Shown here: positions 24,009 through 33,275 of the stretch, piece by piece
Numbering within the stretch: position 1 is the stretch's first letter
Layout: each line of letters opens with the position of its first letter
Source of the DNA: Lachnospiraceae bacterium UBA3866
GTDB lineage: Bacteria > Bacillota > Clostridia > Lachnospirales > Lachnospiraceae
Assembly: GCA_002392345.1 (NCBI GenBank)
Contig: DGGU01000061.1
Location: forward strand, 1 to 51,678
DNA: 51,678 nucleotides
Reading direction: 5' to 3'
Notes under the pieces: model-generated
Seen by the model: only the letters and a program-made list of their open reading frames with translations
Databases searched by the model: none
Told to the model about the DNA's origin: nothing
Translations under genes and position numbers: made by a program

Positions 24009-26098
24009 TGAAAAGATATAATGGTAGTATATCAATTTATTTTACATTTGCGATTGTAATTATAATATCTGTAATCATGTCGGTAACAGAGATAGCAAGG
24101 ATTAACTGCCAAAAACTTTATCTACAACTTGCCACTGATGCAGGACTTGATTCTATGGCATCTTTATATCATAGAAATCTTTATGAGTATTATAGCCTAT
24201 ATGGAGTTGAGTATAAGAATAAAGATTTGCTTGAGACAGAATATCTAAGTTATATTGAGCCGTATTTTACTGATGGAGATGCATATATAGATAATTGGTA
24301 TGTGGCTAGAATTGACGAGGATCATATAGATCTGAATTTTAAAACTTTACTAGATGAGAATTATCTTGAAAAAGAAATTGTAAATTATATGAAACAAAAA
24401 ATCATCGGGAAAAGTATAAAATTTCTTGGCGAAAGTGTAATGTTAACAGAAGAGAACGACATGGAGACTTTAAAAGAGAGAATTGAAAATGTATTCGAAG
24501 AGACTGAGAAAAATGAAATATATGGCGAAATATATGAAAGGTATTTTGATTTTGAGAGTTTAATAAGAAATATGGAAGATCATGCCAGAACGATAATGAC
24601 TTATGTAGATACAGTAAATATAAGATTAAATGCTATAAAAGCCATGTCAACAAGCGGAACTTATAATAACGGCAAATCGATAAGTAGTAAAATGGAATCT
24701 CTTTTAAAAGAAGCAAAAACTCTTAAAAATGCTCTTAGAGGATATGAAGAGAAGATGGGTGAATTAAAGGAAAGAATCTATGCAAGTAGAGATCGTTATT
24801 ATGCCGACAAAAATTCTGGAAACTATGAATTTACCGATGATGTGTGTGATTTTATTGAATCAGAATTTGATAGGTTTATAAGTTATGTGGACGACTATAG
24901 CGATATGCAGGAGAAGATAGATGAGGGAAGGGCTAATATAGAAAATATAGAAAGAATAGTTGAAGAAGATAAGCGAAATCTTGATACATATGTATCTGAA
25001 TTGAAAGATATCACTGATGAGATTACAGATGAAAGAAAAAAGAGTGGTGAAGAAAGAGACAATGACTATATAGCAGAATTAGTTGATGAGAGAAAGGGCG
25101 TAGAGGATGAATTAAAAGAATTTTTAAAAGAACTTAAAGAAACATACGAAGATTATAAAATGGAACAGATAGAGATCATAGTATCATCAAGTACACATAC
25201 ATCGGAATCTAATCTGCTTGAAAAGTTAATAAGCATGAAAAATGGTGTGGTTATAGATCTTGTTTTGAGTGATGAAGAGATAGGCAAGATATCAACGATA
25301 GATCAGACTATAAGAGGTTTCAATGTGTTATCAAATGCTGATGCGCTATCTATAGATAAAATCTTACTTGGAGAATATGAGCTTGATAAGTTTAATTACT
25401 ATAATAAAGAAAAGAATAATGAGATAGTAAAAAGTGGCAGCACATCGCTTGAAGTAGAGAGGCTAATAGCAGGCAAGGGGTCGGATCTTGAGAACATAAA
25501 AATGGTGATTAATAAAATCTTGCTCATGAGGATAGGGCTTGATGTCTTATACATATATACAAATCCTGATAAGAGAGAAGCAGTTAGAGCATTTACAATG
25601 GCAGTTTTCTCTGGGTTTTCACCGCTTTTGGCAGAAGCAATGTTTCTAGTTGTATTGACAGCTTGGGGAACGGCACAAGCACTCGCCGATGTAAAAAAGA
25701 TATTAGACAATAAAAGGGTTAGCTTTATGCATAGCGAGGCAACATGGAGCGTGTCAATATCAGATATACTTGATATAGCAAGAAATGGTGTAAGCAATGA
25801 TGATGAAAGTAGTGATGATACCGGCTTTGCGCTTGATTACAAAGATTATTTGAGGCTGCTTTTAATTTCTACAAAGCAAAAGGATATAAATAGCCGTATG
25901 GTAGGCACTATAGAAAAGAATATTCAAAACGTCCAATCGAATTTTGATTTTAGTAAGCTAATATATTCCTTTGATACGAAAAATGATTTTAGTTGTAGAC
26001 ACCTTTTTACTAATTTTGTATTTGTTCCTGCAAAAGATGTCGTGCTTTATGACGAGTATAAGATACCGATAAATGCATACAGAAGTTTTTATGATTGA
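24008..26098 (+). CDS. DUF5702-type Tad-associated protein with long coiled coil
   Basis: A 696-residue protein with an N-terminal prepilin-like helix (GSISIYFTFAIVIIISVIMSV) followed by EIARINCQKLYLQLATDAGLDS, the pattern of DUF5702/TadG-like pseudopilins in Clostridia. Long charged coiled-coil segments lie at about 215-275 and 300-385, and a hydrophobic helix at about 530-560. The role is probably a pilus-associated pseudopilin or spacer spanning the thick wall, by inference. It overlaps the following gene by 8 bp and the pilin by 1 bp. Confidence 0.78.
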   Translation: MKRYNGSISIYFTFAIVIIISVIMSVTEIARINCQKLYLQLATDAGLDSMASLYHRNLYEYYSLYGVEYKNKDLLETEYLSYIEPYFTDGDAYIDNWYVARIDEDHIDLNFKTLLDENYLEKEIVNYMKQKIIGKSIKFLGESVMLTEENDMETLKERIENVFEETEKNEIYGEIYERYFDFESLIRNMEDHARTIMTYVDTVNIRLNAIKAMSTSGTYNNGKSISSKMESLLKEAKTLKNALRGYEEKMGELKERIYASRDRYYADKNSGNYEFTDDVCDFIESEFDRFISYVDDYSDMQEKIDEGRANIENIERIVEEDKRNLDTYVSELKDITDEITDERKKSGEERDNDYIAELVDERKGVEDELKEFLKELKETYEDYKMEQIEIIVSSSTHTSESNLLEKLISMKNGVVIDLVLSDEEIGKISTIDQTIRGFNVLSNADALSIDKILLGEYELDKFNYYNKEKNNEIVKSGSTSLEVERLIAGKGSDLENIKMVINKILLMRIGLDVLYIYTNPDKREAVRAFTMAVFSGFSPLLAEAMFLVVLTAWGTAQALADVKKILDNKRVSFMHSEATWSVSISDILDIARNGVSNDDESSDDTGFALDYKDYLRLLLISTKQKDINSRMVGTIEKNIQNVQSNFDFSKLIYSFDTKNDFSCRHLFTNFVFVPAKDVVLYDEYKIPINAYRSFYD

Positions 26099-26972
26099 TT
26101 TTAAGAAAAAACTCAATGGTTCAATTACAGTAGAAGCAGCTTTCTCATTTACCATAATGATATTCGTCTTGTTCTTAATGCTTGGCCCACTTCTTATGAT
26201 TAAAACAACAAGCGATGTGTTAATAAAATTGAATGATGCATCAAAAACAAGGTGCAACTACGAGATGCTAAAAAACGATTTGAGTGACACTGAGATTTCG
26301 GAGAAGATAAATTCTAAACTCGAAGAGAATGAGTCATCGCCAGTAAATATAAACACTATAGAAAATATCGTTAATTTTGGCAGTATGATTTTGGATTTTA
26401 ACGATGAGTATGGTGACGATAAAAGCGAGTATCGGAATATCGATTATATCTACAATAAGTATGCAGAAGTATATAACAATGAGACAGATGAAGTGCTTTA
26501 TGATTTTGTTTTCGGCTTTACTCTTCCATATAACTTATATCATATAGAGGACGTGAGGAAAAGGCTGGTAAGTAATAGAAGAGCATTTATAGGAGCAGTT
26601 GGTGATAGATTTGCATTAACAGAAGAAAGCGGAGACTTTGTATATGTAGCCAATAATCATGTGCATAGTAATATATATCATCTTTTTATAGATTGCACAT
26701 ATCTAGTTAAAAAAACAAAATCTTTCGAATATCGAGATATCCCGAGTCAAAGAAATGATGCCAATCATACATATAGTAAATGTGATTACTGCTTCAAAAG
26801 AATAAACCTTCAAGATGACACGGTGTGTTATATAACAGAGTATGGCGATAGATTTCATTATAAAAGTGACTGTCCGCTTATGACAGCTTATATCACCAAG
26901 ATACCAAAAGAGAAAATAGATCAATATGATTTAAATCTTTGCTCGCGTTGTAATAGAAGGGAGACTAAATGA
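26091..26972 (+). CDS. TadE-like pseudopilin with Cys-rich C-terminal module
   Basis: About 293 residues. The N-terminus KKLNGSITVEAAFSFTIMIF is a typical TadE/TadF processing and membrane segment, with Glu at +5 after the Gly. The body is probably extracellular. The C-terminus has KCDYCFK, then HYKSDCP, then LCSRCNRR, giving a probable zinc-binding ribbon. Such a knuckle on a pseudopilin is unusual. An in-frame ATG at 26073 would add six residues without a Shine-Dalgarno, so I use 26091, which overlaps the upstream stop by 8 bp. Confidence 0.8.
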   Translation: MIDFKKKLNGSITVEAAFSFTIMIFVLFLMLGPLLMIKTTSDVLIKLNDASKTRCNYEMLKNDLSDTEISEKINSKLEENESSPVNINTIENIVNFGSMILDFNDEYGDDKSEYRNIDYIYNKYAEVYNNETDEVLYDFVFGFTLPYNLYHIEDVRKRLVSNRRAFIGAVGDRFALTEESGDFVYVANNHVHSNIYHLFIDCTYLVKKTKSFEYRDIPSQRNDANHTYSKCDYCFKRINLQDDTVCYITEYGDRFHYKSDCPLMTAYITKIPKEKIDQYDLNLCSRCNRRETK

Positions 26973-27406
26973 AACATATAATTTTCCTAATAGCATATAT
27001 ATATTTCTTATATGTAGATGTAAGAGAAAGAAAGATGGAATTATCAGCACTTGTTATATATGCAATAATTGCACTGGTTGCACTTGGATTTACAAGAGAA
27101 AGTATAACATTTTCTAAAGTGCTTGATATCTTATTATCTATGGCTTTTGGCTTGGTGATATATTTACTGTCATTTTTTTCAGATGAAGGGATAGGACTTG
27201 CGGATGGAGTGTATTTTGTGATTAACGGACTGTTGTTGACACTAAAAGAAAACCTAGTACTGTTTTTGACTGGGATGTTTGTAGCATTTATAGTAGGAAT
27301 ATTTCTATTTTATTTTGGAAATACAAAAAGCAGGACAGAATCAAGGATCCCATTTATGCCTTGTTTCTTGCCTGCTATTATAGGTTACATAGTATGCATA
27401 GTTTAG
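26969..27406 (+). CDS. Second prepilin peptidase (A24-type)
   Basis: A 145-residue membrane protein with the two Asp sites of A24 peptidases: YVDVRERKM near the N-terminus and GIGLADGVYF at about 73-82 (family GxGDG). The body is four or five helices. It is the second such enzyme in the locus, after the one at 19178. The two may divide pilin and pseudopilin processing, which is inference. The start overlaps the TadE-like stop (AAATGA). Confidence 0.8.
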   Translation: MKHIIFLIAYIYFLYVDVRERKMELSALVIYAIIALVALGFTRESITFSKVLDILLSMAFGLVIYLLSFFSDEGIGLADGVYFVINGLLLTLKENLVLFLTGMFVAFIVGIFLFYFGNTKSRTESRIPFMPCFLPAIIGYIVCIV

Positions 27407-27642
27407 AAACTGGGATTATAGTAAGCATAGCAGCATTTTTCTTTTTCAGTTTTCTTACATTTACTTTTTTGAGAGAAACTAATATTTCTAAAGAAATTGC
27501 TTTGAAGTATGAAAGCGAAAAAGCAAATTACACTATAGATAAAAGAAAAGATTATAATCCAGAATATATTAACAACATTATTAGTATTATAAAAGAGGAG
27601 GGTGTAATAAATGAAGGAGCAGAGGAGTCTAATTCAGAATAA
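27394..27642 (+). CDS. Small single-helix membrane protein
   Basis: About 82 residues, with one N-terminal helix (TGIIVSIAAFFFFSFLTFTFL) and a charged tail. No family is recognised. The ATG at 27394 starts just before the helix and overlaps the peptidase gene by 13 bp; an in-frame start at 27361 would lie deeper in that gene. The end overlaps the next gene by 32 bp. Its position suggests a Tad accessory factor. Confidence 0.6.
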   Translation: MHSLETGIIVSIAAFFFFSFLTFTFLRETNISKEIALKYESEKANYTIDKRKDYNPEYINNIISIIKEEGVINEGAEESNSE

Positions 27643-28699
27643 TTTTGAAATTGTAGAAGAGAAAAATATTAAGAGCACAAAGATATACTTAAAGAACATT
27701 GATATTAATCCAGAGAGTTATGAAAGTAAAATTCTTGGAGAGGAAAACATAGAAAATGTTTATAAATTTCAAATCGCGTATGACAACGAAGAGAGAAACC
27801 TTGTATACGATGTAGGAGGCAGTATAGGACTTGATGAATATCTCAAAAGTAATAGGCTTGGCAAGATAGATCTTTGTGATATAGTCATGGCAATTGATGA
27901 GGTGCTTCTATCGATAGAGAACTATCTTGTGTCAGAAAACTCTATATCACTTGATCTAAAGTTGATTAGAGTGAAGCGCATAGATGATAGATTAAAATTA
28001 AAATTTATAGTCATACCGAATTATAAATCCGATTTCTCATATGAACTTTCTAAACTTCTTATAAGAACGCTTAGATTTATTGATATTGACGATAAAGAGG
28101 CACTCAATCTTGCCTATGGACTTTTTGTGCGAAGTTCAAAAGAGAATTATCTTATAAGTGATCTGTTAGAGCTAGTAGATAAAGTTCAAATGAAAAGTGA
28201 TACAAATTCAACTGAGTATGAGAGTGATGAATTTAAGAATTATGAAGAGATGATGGCATATGAAAATGAAGAAAAGCAATACAATATTGAAGATTATGAT
28301 TATATGCTTGAAGAAGAACAGATTAATGAAAATCGTGTATTGGATAATAGAAGTTTTGAAGAGCAGAAAAAAGGCATATATATTGATGATGATACCAAAG
28401 AGTTTCTTGAAGATGAAATCTATGAAGATTTTGATAAAGCAGATAAAAAGATAATTAAGTTTGATAAGGATGCCAGAAAAAGTAGAAAGAAACGGAAACT
28501 TAATGCCCATATTAACATGGGATATATATGCTCTATATTTGCGCCAATAGTTCTCATAGTTGTTCCTTTTGTCTATTTCATTATCAATGGAAAAGAAGCT
28601 TTTATTAAAAATATTGCTTTTATACTGGTCTTTGAAGTGTTAGTGGTAACGATATTGATAGCAAGAAAGATTAAAGGTTACAGGGTGAATAGCGTATGA
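27611..28699 (+). CDS. DUF6382-like Tad-associated protein with C-terminal membrane anchor
   Basis: A 362-residue protein. The N-terminal part (about 1-200) resembles DUF6382, a domain found in clostridial Tad loci and often joined to an FHA domain. Here, no FHA domain is present. An acidic linker (about 205-285) is followed by two hydrophobic helices at 300-355 (IVLIVVPFVYFIING and IAFILVFEVLVVTILIA). The DUF6382 domain would therefore be cytoplasmic and membrane-tethered. AGGAGGG precedes the ATG. It overlaps both neighbours. The function is unknown. Confidence 0.65.
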   Translation: MKEQRSLIQNNFEIVEEKNIKSTKIYLKNIDINPESYESKILGEENIENVYKFQIAYDNEERNLVYDVGGSIGLDEYLKSNRLGKIDLCDIVMAIDEVLLSIENYLVSENSISLDLKLIRVKRIDDRLKLKFIVIPNYKSDFSYELSKLLIRTLRFIDIDDKEALNLAYGLFVRSSKENYLISDLLELVDKVQMKSDTNSTEYESDEFKNYEEMMAYENEEKQYNIEDYDYMLEEEQINENRVLDNRSFEEQKKGIYIDDDTKEFLEDEIYEDFDKADKKIIKFDKDARKSRKKRKLNAHINMGYICSIFAPIVLIVVPFVYFIINGKEAFIKNIAFILVFEVLVVTILIARKIKGYRVNSV

Positions 28700-31491
28700 A
28701 AAGACACATATATATAATGGCATTTGCTTTAGTGATTTTGGGGCTAGAGATTAAGATTGATACATATGCAGCGAGCATATCATCATATAGACATTATGAA
28801 GGATCTTCTTCAACTAGTTATTCCGAAGTTGAAGATTCTGTTATTTATAATCAAAATTTAACATTAAACAATGTAAAAGTTAAAATGACTCAAGATGACA
28901 ATAAATATACTTTTAAAGTCACGGCTAATGGTAGTTATGATGTTAAAACTAATTTGGGATCAAATTGTCTAGCAAATTATCATAATGTTTTAGTGCCATT
29001 TCTTTATAAGAATGAAAATTTTGGTAATTCATTTACAATTTATGAATTAGATTATACTCCATTTGCAGACAACTATGGTACTATAACTGTAAATTCTTGG
29101 GTTAAAATTAACAATATTCAATTAGCATACTATATTGATAAATATAAAATTAGTTCTTCAGGATATACAACTCAATATGACTATCAAAACACAAGCAATG
29201 GTGATAAATATTTTATACCAGTAGAAGCAAGATTTCACATGTCAAAGGATACATATAATTTTAAAAATACTAAAAAGTATCCAACAGGGTGGATTCAAAA
29301 TAATGGAGATGGAGTGCAACTTATTAATAATAGTGGCTATGTTGGTCGCAGTTCTCATTGGTCAAACTCTAATGAATATGTGGATCAATTGAATTTAAAT
29401 TATAATTCTACAATATCGATCGAAAAAAAATATATTGATAATTATCGTTATTTATGTTTTGGTTCGCCTTATGCAGTATATACACAAGAACAATATGGCA
29501 CTATTCAGACAAACATTAAAGGATATTCTTTGATTAGTAACACAATAGATCTTAAAGATTACATAGATTGTGATCACGACTGGGTAGCAGCACAGTGCGA
29601 TGAGAGTAAACATACATTAAAATGTAGTAAGTGCGAATGGGAAAAGGAAGAAGAACATAACTTTGAATATGAGTATGATGGCATAAGCAATAATGCTTGT
29701 GTCTGTACAAAAACTAAAAGGGTGAAATATCATTATGAGATAAATGATGATATAATTAGTACTGCATCTAATGTATTTGATGTGGATGAAGAATGTGTAC
29801 ATAGTGAGTATACAAAGAAGACAGGATATATATTCAAATGGTATGAAAAATATGAACTTGAGGTAGACTGTGATGACTTAAAACTACTTGCCACAAAAAG
29901 TGTGCCGACAAAAAAAGTTTATGTCACGAGTACTACATCTCTTGACGAAAAAGCCGGATCAAGATCTGTGTATTACAAAGCAATCTATACGCCAATACAA
30001 TATAAATTTGTATACAGCACAAAATCTAATATAGAACCACACATAAGCAGAAAACTTAAATATGACACTACTATACCAGACCAGATTTTTACATATGACA
30101 AAAAAGCCTATCTGCCAAATCATGTAGATTATGATTATCTTATATTTAATGGATGGTCTCTTGCTGAGGGAACAGACAAAGTGGATTTTAGTGACAAAGG
30201 AGAAGTGCTAAATTATACAGCGGAAAATGATAAAGTGTACACCTTGTACCCGGTATATAAACCTATGAAGTATAAGATACTTTATAATACTCTTACTGGT
30301 TACTTTGATAATCATTCGCAGCAAGCGAATGTGGAATATGATTTCTATATAGATGAAGGGTTTTTGACGCCACTTAACATGGGAACAAATAAAGAGTTTT
30401 CTCATTATGTAGATTTGGATGGCAATACTTTTGAAACTTTGGATGAAGTTAGGGATTACGTGAAATCTGATATAGAAAACAATCAGACTGTGATACTCTT
30501 TGCAAAATCAAAAAGTGTTGTAAGCGACACAAATGATGGTGATAAAGAAGATGAAAATGATGAAGGTGATGAAGGTGGCGATAAAAAAGATAGTGAAGAA
30601 AGCGGTGAAGGAGGAAGCAGTAGCGAAGGTGGAGGTAGTAGCGAAGGAGGAAGCAGCGGTGGAGAAGAAAGTAGCAGTGAAGAAGGAAGTAGCAGTGAAG
30701 GAGAGAATAGTAGCAGTGAAGAAGGAAACGGCAACGAAGGAGGAAGCAGTAGTGAAGGTGGAAGTAGTAGCGATGGAGAAGAAAAGAGTAGCAATGTAAG
30801 CGATGATAGTAGCAATAATAGTAGTGATAATACTAGCAGTAACGATAATAACAGCAATAGCGACAGTGGTAAAAGCAATAGTAACTCTAGCGGAAGTAGT
30901 AGCAATGGAAGTAGTAGTAGTGGAAGTAGCAGTAGTGGAAGTAGTGGCAAAGGAATAACAAGTAGCGGAACTATAATCAATGGTATAATAACGAGTAAGG
31001 AAAGCACAGTAGATGACAAGGTAGTAGAAAATAAAACCGCTGAAACAGCAGTAGCCTTAACTAAAAGTACTGTGACGACAAAGAAGGTAGAAAAGGCTAC
31101 GAAAGAAGATAAAGAAGAAGAAAAAGATAATAAAAAAAGAAACGAAAGCAATGAGAATGATGAAAGCAAAGAAAATCTAGAAGGCGATGAAGATGCAACA
31201 GATGATTTTTATGGACCAAGATTACTTTACGAAGACGGAGATACTGATAGTATTGTAAGAGGCTTGCATGGGCCATGGTATCTAGAACAAGAGTACATTG
31301 ATAAGATATTGAGTGCCAGAGGAACTGCAGAAGATGATGCAAAAGAAGAGAATTCAGAATTTGGAATATTGGCGTTCAACATTTTAAATACCAAATCAGT
31401 TTTACTTCTTGCTGGAGGTGTAGCGCTAGTGATACTTGTTATAATATATGAGATATTTACCATAAAAGGTTTTAAGGAAAAGAAAGAATAA
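28696..31491 (+). CDS. Large surface protein with InlB-like repeats, Ser/Gly/Glu stalk and C-terminal membrane anchor
   Basis: A 931-residue exported protein closing the Tad locus. It starts with a signal peptide (cleavage near YAA-S). An N-terminal beta-rich domain reaches about 280. A Cys/His cluster with CDHDW, HTLKCSKC and CVC (about 293-345) follows and could bind zinc. InlB/Flg_new-like modules occupy about 430-605 (FNGWS, YTLYPVY). Then come a low-complexity Ser/Gly/Glu/Asn stalk (about 630-755), a charged region, and a single helix at 905-925 with a basic tail. No LPXTG is present. A pilus-tip adhesin or wall-spanning component is likely by context. Confidence 0.75.
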   Translation: MKRHIYIMAFALVILGLEIKIDTYAASISSYRHYEGSSSTSYSEVEDSVIYNQNLTLNNVKVKMTQDDNKYTFKVTANGSYDVKTNLGSNCLANYHNVLVPFLYKNENFGNSFTIYELDYTPFADNYGTITVNSWVKINNIQLAYYIDKYKISSSGYTTQYDYQNTSNGDKYFIPVEARFHMSKDTYNFKNTKKYPTGWIQNNGDGVQLINNSGYVGRSSHWSNSNEYVDQLNLNYNSTISIEKKYIDNYRYLCFGSPYAVYTQEQYGTIQTNIKGYSLISNTIDLKDYIDCDHDWVAAQCDESKHTLKCSKCEWEKEEEHNFEYEYDGISNNACVCTKTKRVKYHYEINDDIISTASNVFDVDEECVHSEYTKKTGYIFKWYEKYELEVDCDDLKLLATKSVPTKKVYVTSTTSLDEKAGSRSVYYKAIYTPIQYKFVYSTKSNIEPHISRKLKYDTTIPDQIFTYDKKAYLPNHVDYDYLIFNGWSLAEGTDKVDFSDKGEVLNYTAENDKVYTLYPVYKPMKYKILYNTLTGYFDNHSQQANVEYDFYIDEGFLTPLNMGTNKEFSHYVDLDGNTFETLDEVRDYVKSDIENNQTVILFAKSKSVVSDTNDGDKEDENDEGDEGGDKKDSEESGEGGSSSEGGGSSEGGSSGGEESSSEEGSSSEGENSSSEEGNGNEGGSSSEGGSSSDGEEKSSNVSDDSSNNSSDNTSSNDNNSNSDSGKSNSNSSGSSSNGSSSSGSSSSGSSGKGITSSGTIINGIITSKESTVDDKVVENKTAETAVALTKSTVTTKKVEKATKEDKEEEKDNKKRNESNENDESKENLEGDEDATDDFYGPRLLYEDGDTDSIVRGLHGPWYLEQEYIDKILSARGTAEDDAKEENSEFGILAFNILNTKSVLLLAGGVALVILVIIYEIFTIKGFKEKKE
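30597..30955 (+). repeat. Low-complexity Ser/Gly-coding stalk
   Basis: Short irregular repeats of GGAAGCAGTAGC- and GAAGGA-like units encode a Ser/Gly/Glu-rich then Ser/Asn/Gly-rich stalk in the large Tad-associated surface protein. On the opposite strand the same repeats give a long Leu-rich open frame without biological meaning. Such repeats vary in copy number between strains. Confidence 0.85.
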
Positions 31492-31507
31492 AGCACATTT
31501 ATAGTTG

Positions 31508-31536
31508 TTGAAAAATAGCATAAGGTGTGATAAAAT
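31508..31536 (+). promoter_or_regulatory. Promoter of the peptidyl-prolyl isomerase gene
   Basis: TTGAAA (31508-31513), a 17-bp spacer and TGA-TAAAAT (TG 31528-31529, hexamer 31531-31536) make a good sigma-A site with an extended -10. It predicts a 5' UTR of about 42 bases, ending with an ordinary AAGGAAGGA ribosome site. Confidence 0.75.
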
Positions 31537-31584
31537 TATAAAGTTGTAATTAAAAATATAGATTATGATGTAAGGAAGGATACT

Positions 31585-32196
31585 ATGAAAAAGATTATAA
31601 ATCTATTACTATGTGTGAGCATGCTGACTATGTTATGTGCATGCGGAAATAAGACTGTAGCCAATGCTAATAGTCAAGGAAGCGAAGGAGGGAACGCTGT
31701 GGAAAATCCAAAAGTAGAGATATCTGTAAAAGATTATGGTATTATACAACTTGAATTAGACCCAACGGCAGCTCCTATAACAGTAGAGAATTTTTTGAAA
31801 CTCGTTAATGAGAGATTTTATGATGGATTGACATTTCATCGCATCATACCAGGATTTATGATTCAAGGTGGAGATCCAAATGGTAATGGTACAGGCGGTT
31901 CACCTGATACTATCAAAGGTGAATTTGCAAGCAATGGTGTAGACAACCCTATAAAGCATGAAAGAGGAGTTATCTCTATGGCTCGTGCTATGGATCCTAA
32001 TTCTGCTAGCTCACAGTTCTTTATCATGCATGAAGTGTCACCACATCTTGATGGTGAGTATGCTGCTTTTGGCCATGTGACAAGTGGCATAGAAGTTGTA
32101 GATGCAATATGTGAAAAAGTTCCTACACAGGATAGAAATGGCACAGTTTTAAAAGAAGATCAGCCAGTTATAGAATACATCAAAGTAATTAAATAA
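31585..32196 (+). CDS. Cyclophilin-type peptidyl-prolyl isomerase lipoprotein
   Basis: A 203-residue lipoprotein. The signal peptide ends in LCAC-G, with the lipidated Cys at about 19. The cyclophilin domain (about 48-203) has FHRIIPGFMIQGGDPNGNGTGG and SASSQFFIMH, including the catalytic Arg and Phe/Gln-containing core. It catalyses cis-trans isomerisation of prolyl bonds in exported proteins at the membrane-wall interface. It has its own promoter and Shine-Dalgarno. Confidence 0.92.
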   Translation: MKKIINLLLCVSMLTMLCACGNKTVANANSQGSEGGNAVENPKVEISVKDYGIIQLELDPTAAPITVENFLKLVNERFYDGLTFHRIIPGFMIQGGDPNGNGTGGSPDTIKGEFASNGVDNPIKHERGVISMARAMDPNSASSQFFIMHEVSPHLDGEYAAFGHVTSGIEVVDAICEKVPTQDRNGTVLKEDQPVIEYIKVIK

Positions 32197-32201
32197 TACC
32201 A

Positions 32202-33275
32202 TTGGCTGAGACAGCAAGAAAACGAATATATTGTTTTGATTTATTAAAGATCATCTCAATATTTACAGTGTTCATGCATCATATAATGATGGATATGTAT
32301 GTCATCCATCCGATGCATGATTTGAAGGTATTAGAAAATATTATCATAAGACCAAATATGAATCTTGGTATGATTGCATGTGGACTTTTTGTGCTTATAT
32401 CCGGTGCAACCATATCACTTAGTAAAAGGGAAGAAAGCCTATCTAGTTTTTATAAAAGAAGACTGATGAGAGTGCTTATTCCCTTTTATATTTCCTATAC
32501 TATATATTTTATAATTAAAGCAATTACTTTTAAGACCGTACATATGTTTGGTGGTATAGCGAAGTGGAGATTTATATATACTATAATAGGTCTTGATGAA
32601 TATCTTCATGCCAATGGCATACCTACGTTTACACTTGGAATAGGTGAGTGGTTTCTTGGGTGCATCATACTTTGTTATCTTTTGTATCCTCTTCTTAAGT
32701 GGGCACATAAGAAAAATAGCATAATAACTTTCATAATAATGACCCTATATTTTCTATTTATTAATTTTAGATATGGAAGTTTTAATTTTGTGATACCAAG
32801 TCATATGAACTTTTTTTGCCAGATATATAATTTCTATCTGGGTATAGTTTTGATAGATGAGAAAGCGCTATCTAAGATGAAAAAATGGCTATGTATAATA
32901 GCCATCCCTGTAGTAGCGTTTTTTTATTTTTATACGACTTATATACCTATACCTGACAATATAAAGACTACTATAGTTATAGTAGCGATTTTCGTTATCT
33001 TTTATAACCTTGAAGATGCGATATCAAGTGTATCTTGGTTTAGAAGATTTGTGGTATATTTCAATAAGATTTCGCTTGAGATATTTTTGGTCCATCATTT
33101 TGTAATATATCAAGTTGACTATATGCTTAATTATAAGAAAACAAGTGGGATAGAGACGTTTTTGATAGTTATTCTTGATCTAGTGATTATTATAGTACTA
33201 GCTATAGTCGTAGAAAAGTTAAGTTCGATGGCGTATAGATTTGTGGATCAGAGCAAGACAAAGCGAATAAAGTAA
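32202..33275 (+). CDS. Acyltransferase 3 family membrane protein
   Basis: A 357-residue integral membrane protein with about ten helices. The N-terminal YCFDLLKIISIFTVFMHHIM and following VLISGATISLSKREESLSSFYKRR match the acyltransferase-3 (OatA/NodX-like) family, which O-acylates surface sugars. The start is TTG, five bases after the isomerase stop and without a clear Shine-Dalgarno; no ATG precedes the first helix. The 3' end overlaps the convergent acyltransferase gene by 57 bp. Confidence 0.85.
   Translation: MAETARKRIYCFDLLKIISIFTVFMHHIMMDMYVIHPMHDLKVLENIIIRPNMNLGMIACGLFVLISGATISLSKREESLSSFYKRRLMRVLIPFYISYTIYFIIKAITFKTVHMFGGIAKWRFIYTIIGLDEYLHANGIPTFTLGIGEWFLGCIILCYLLYPLLKWAHKKNSIITFIIMTLYFLFINFRYGSFNFVIPSHMNFFCQIYNFYLGIVLIDEKALSKMKKWLCIIAIPVVAFFYFYTTYIPIPDNIKTTIVIVAIFVIFYNLEDAISSVSWFRRFVVYFNKISLEIFLVHHFVIYQVDYMLNYKKTSGIETFLIVILDLVIIIVLAIVVEKLSSMAYRFVDQSKTKRIK

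Noticed and set aside
30597..30955. CRISPR-like repeat array
   Set aside because: The repeats are short, irregular, in frame and protein-coding, without unique spacers.
30483..31169. Long Leu-rich open frame on the minus strand
   Set aside because: It is the complement of the Ser/Gly-coding repeats of the surface protein; composition is extreme and no ribosome site or domain exists.
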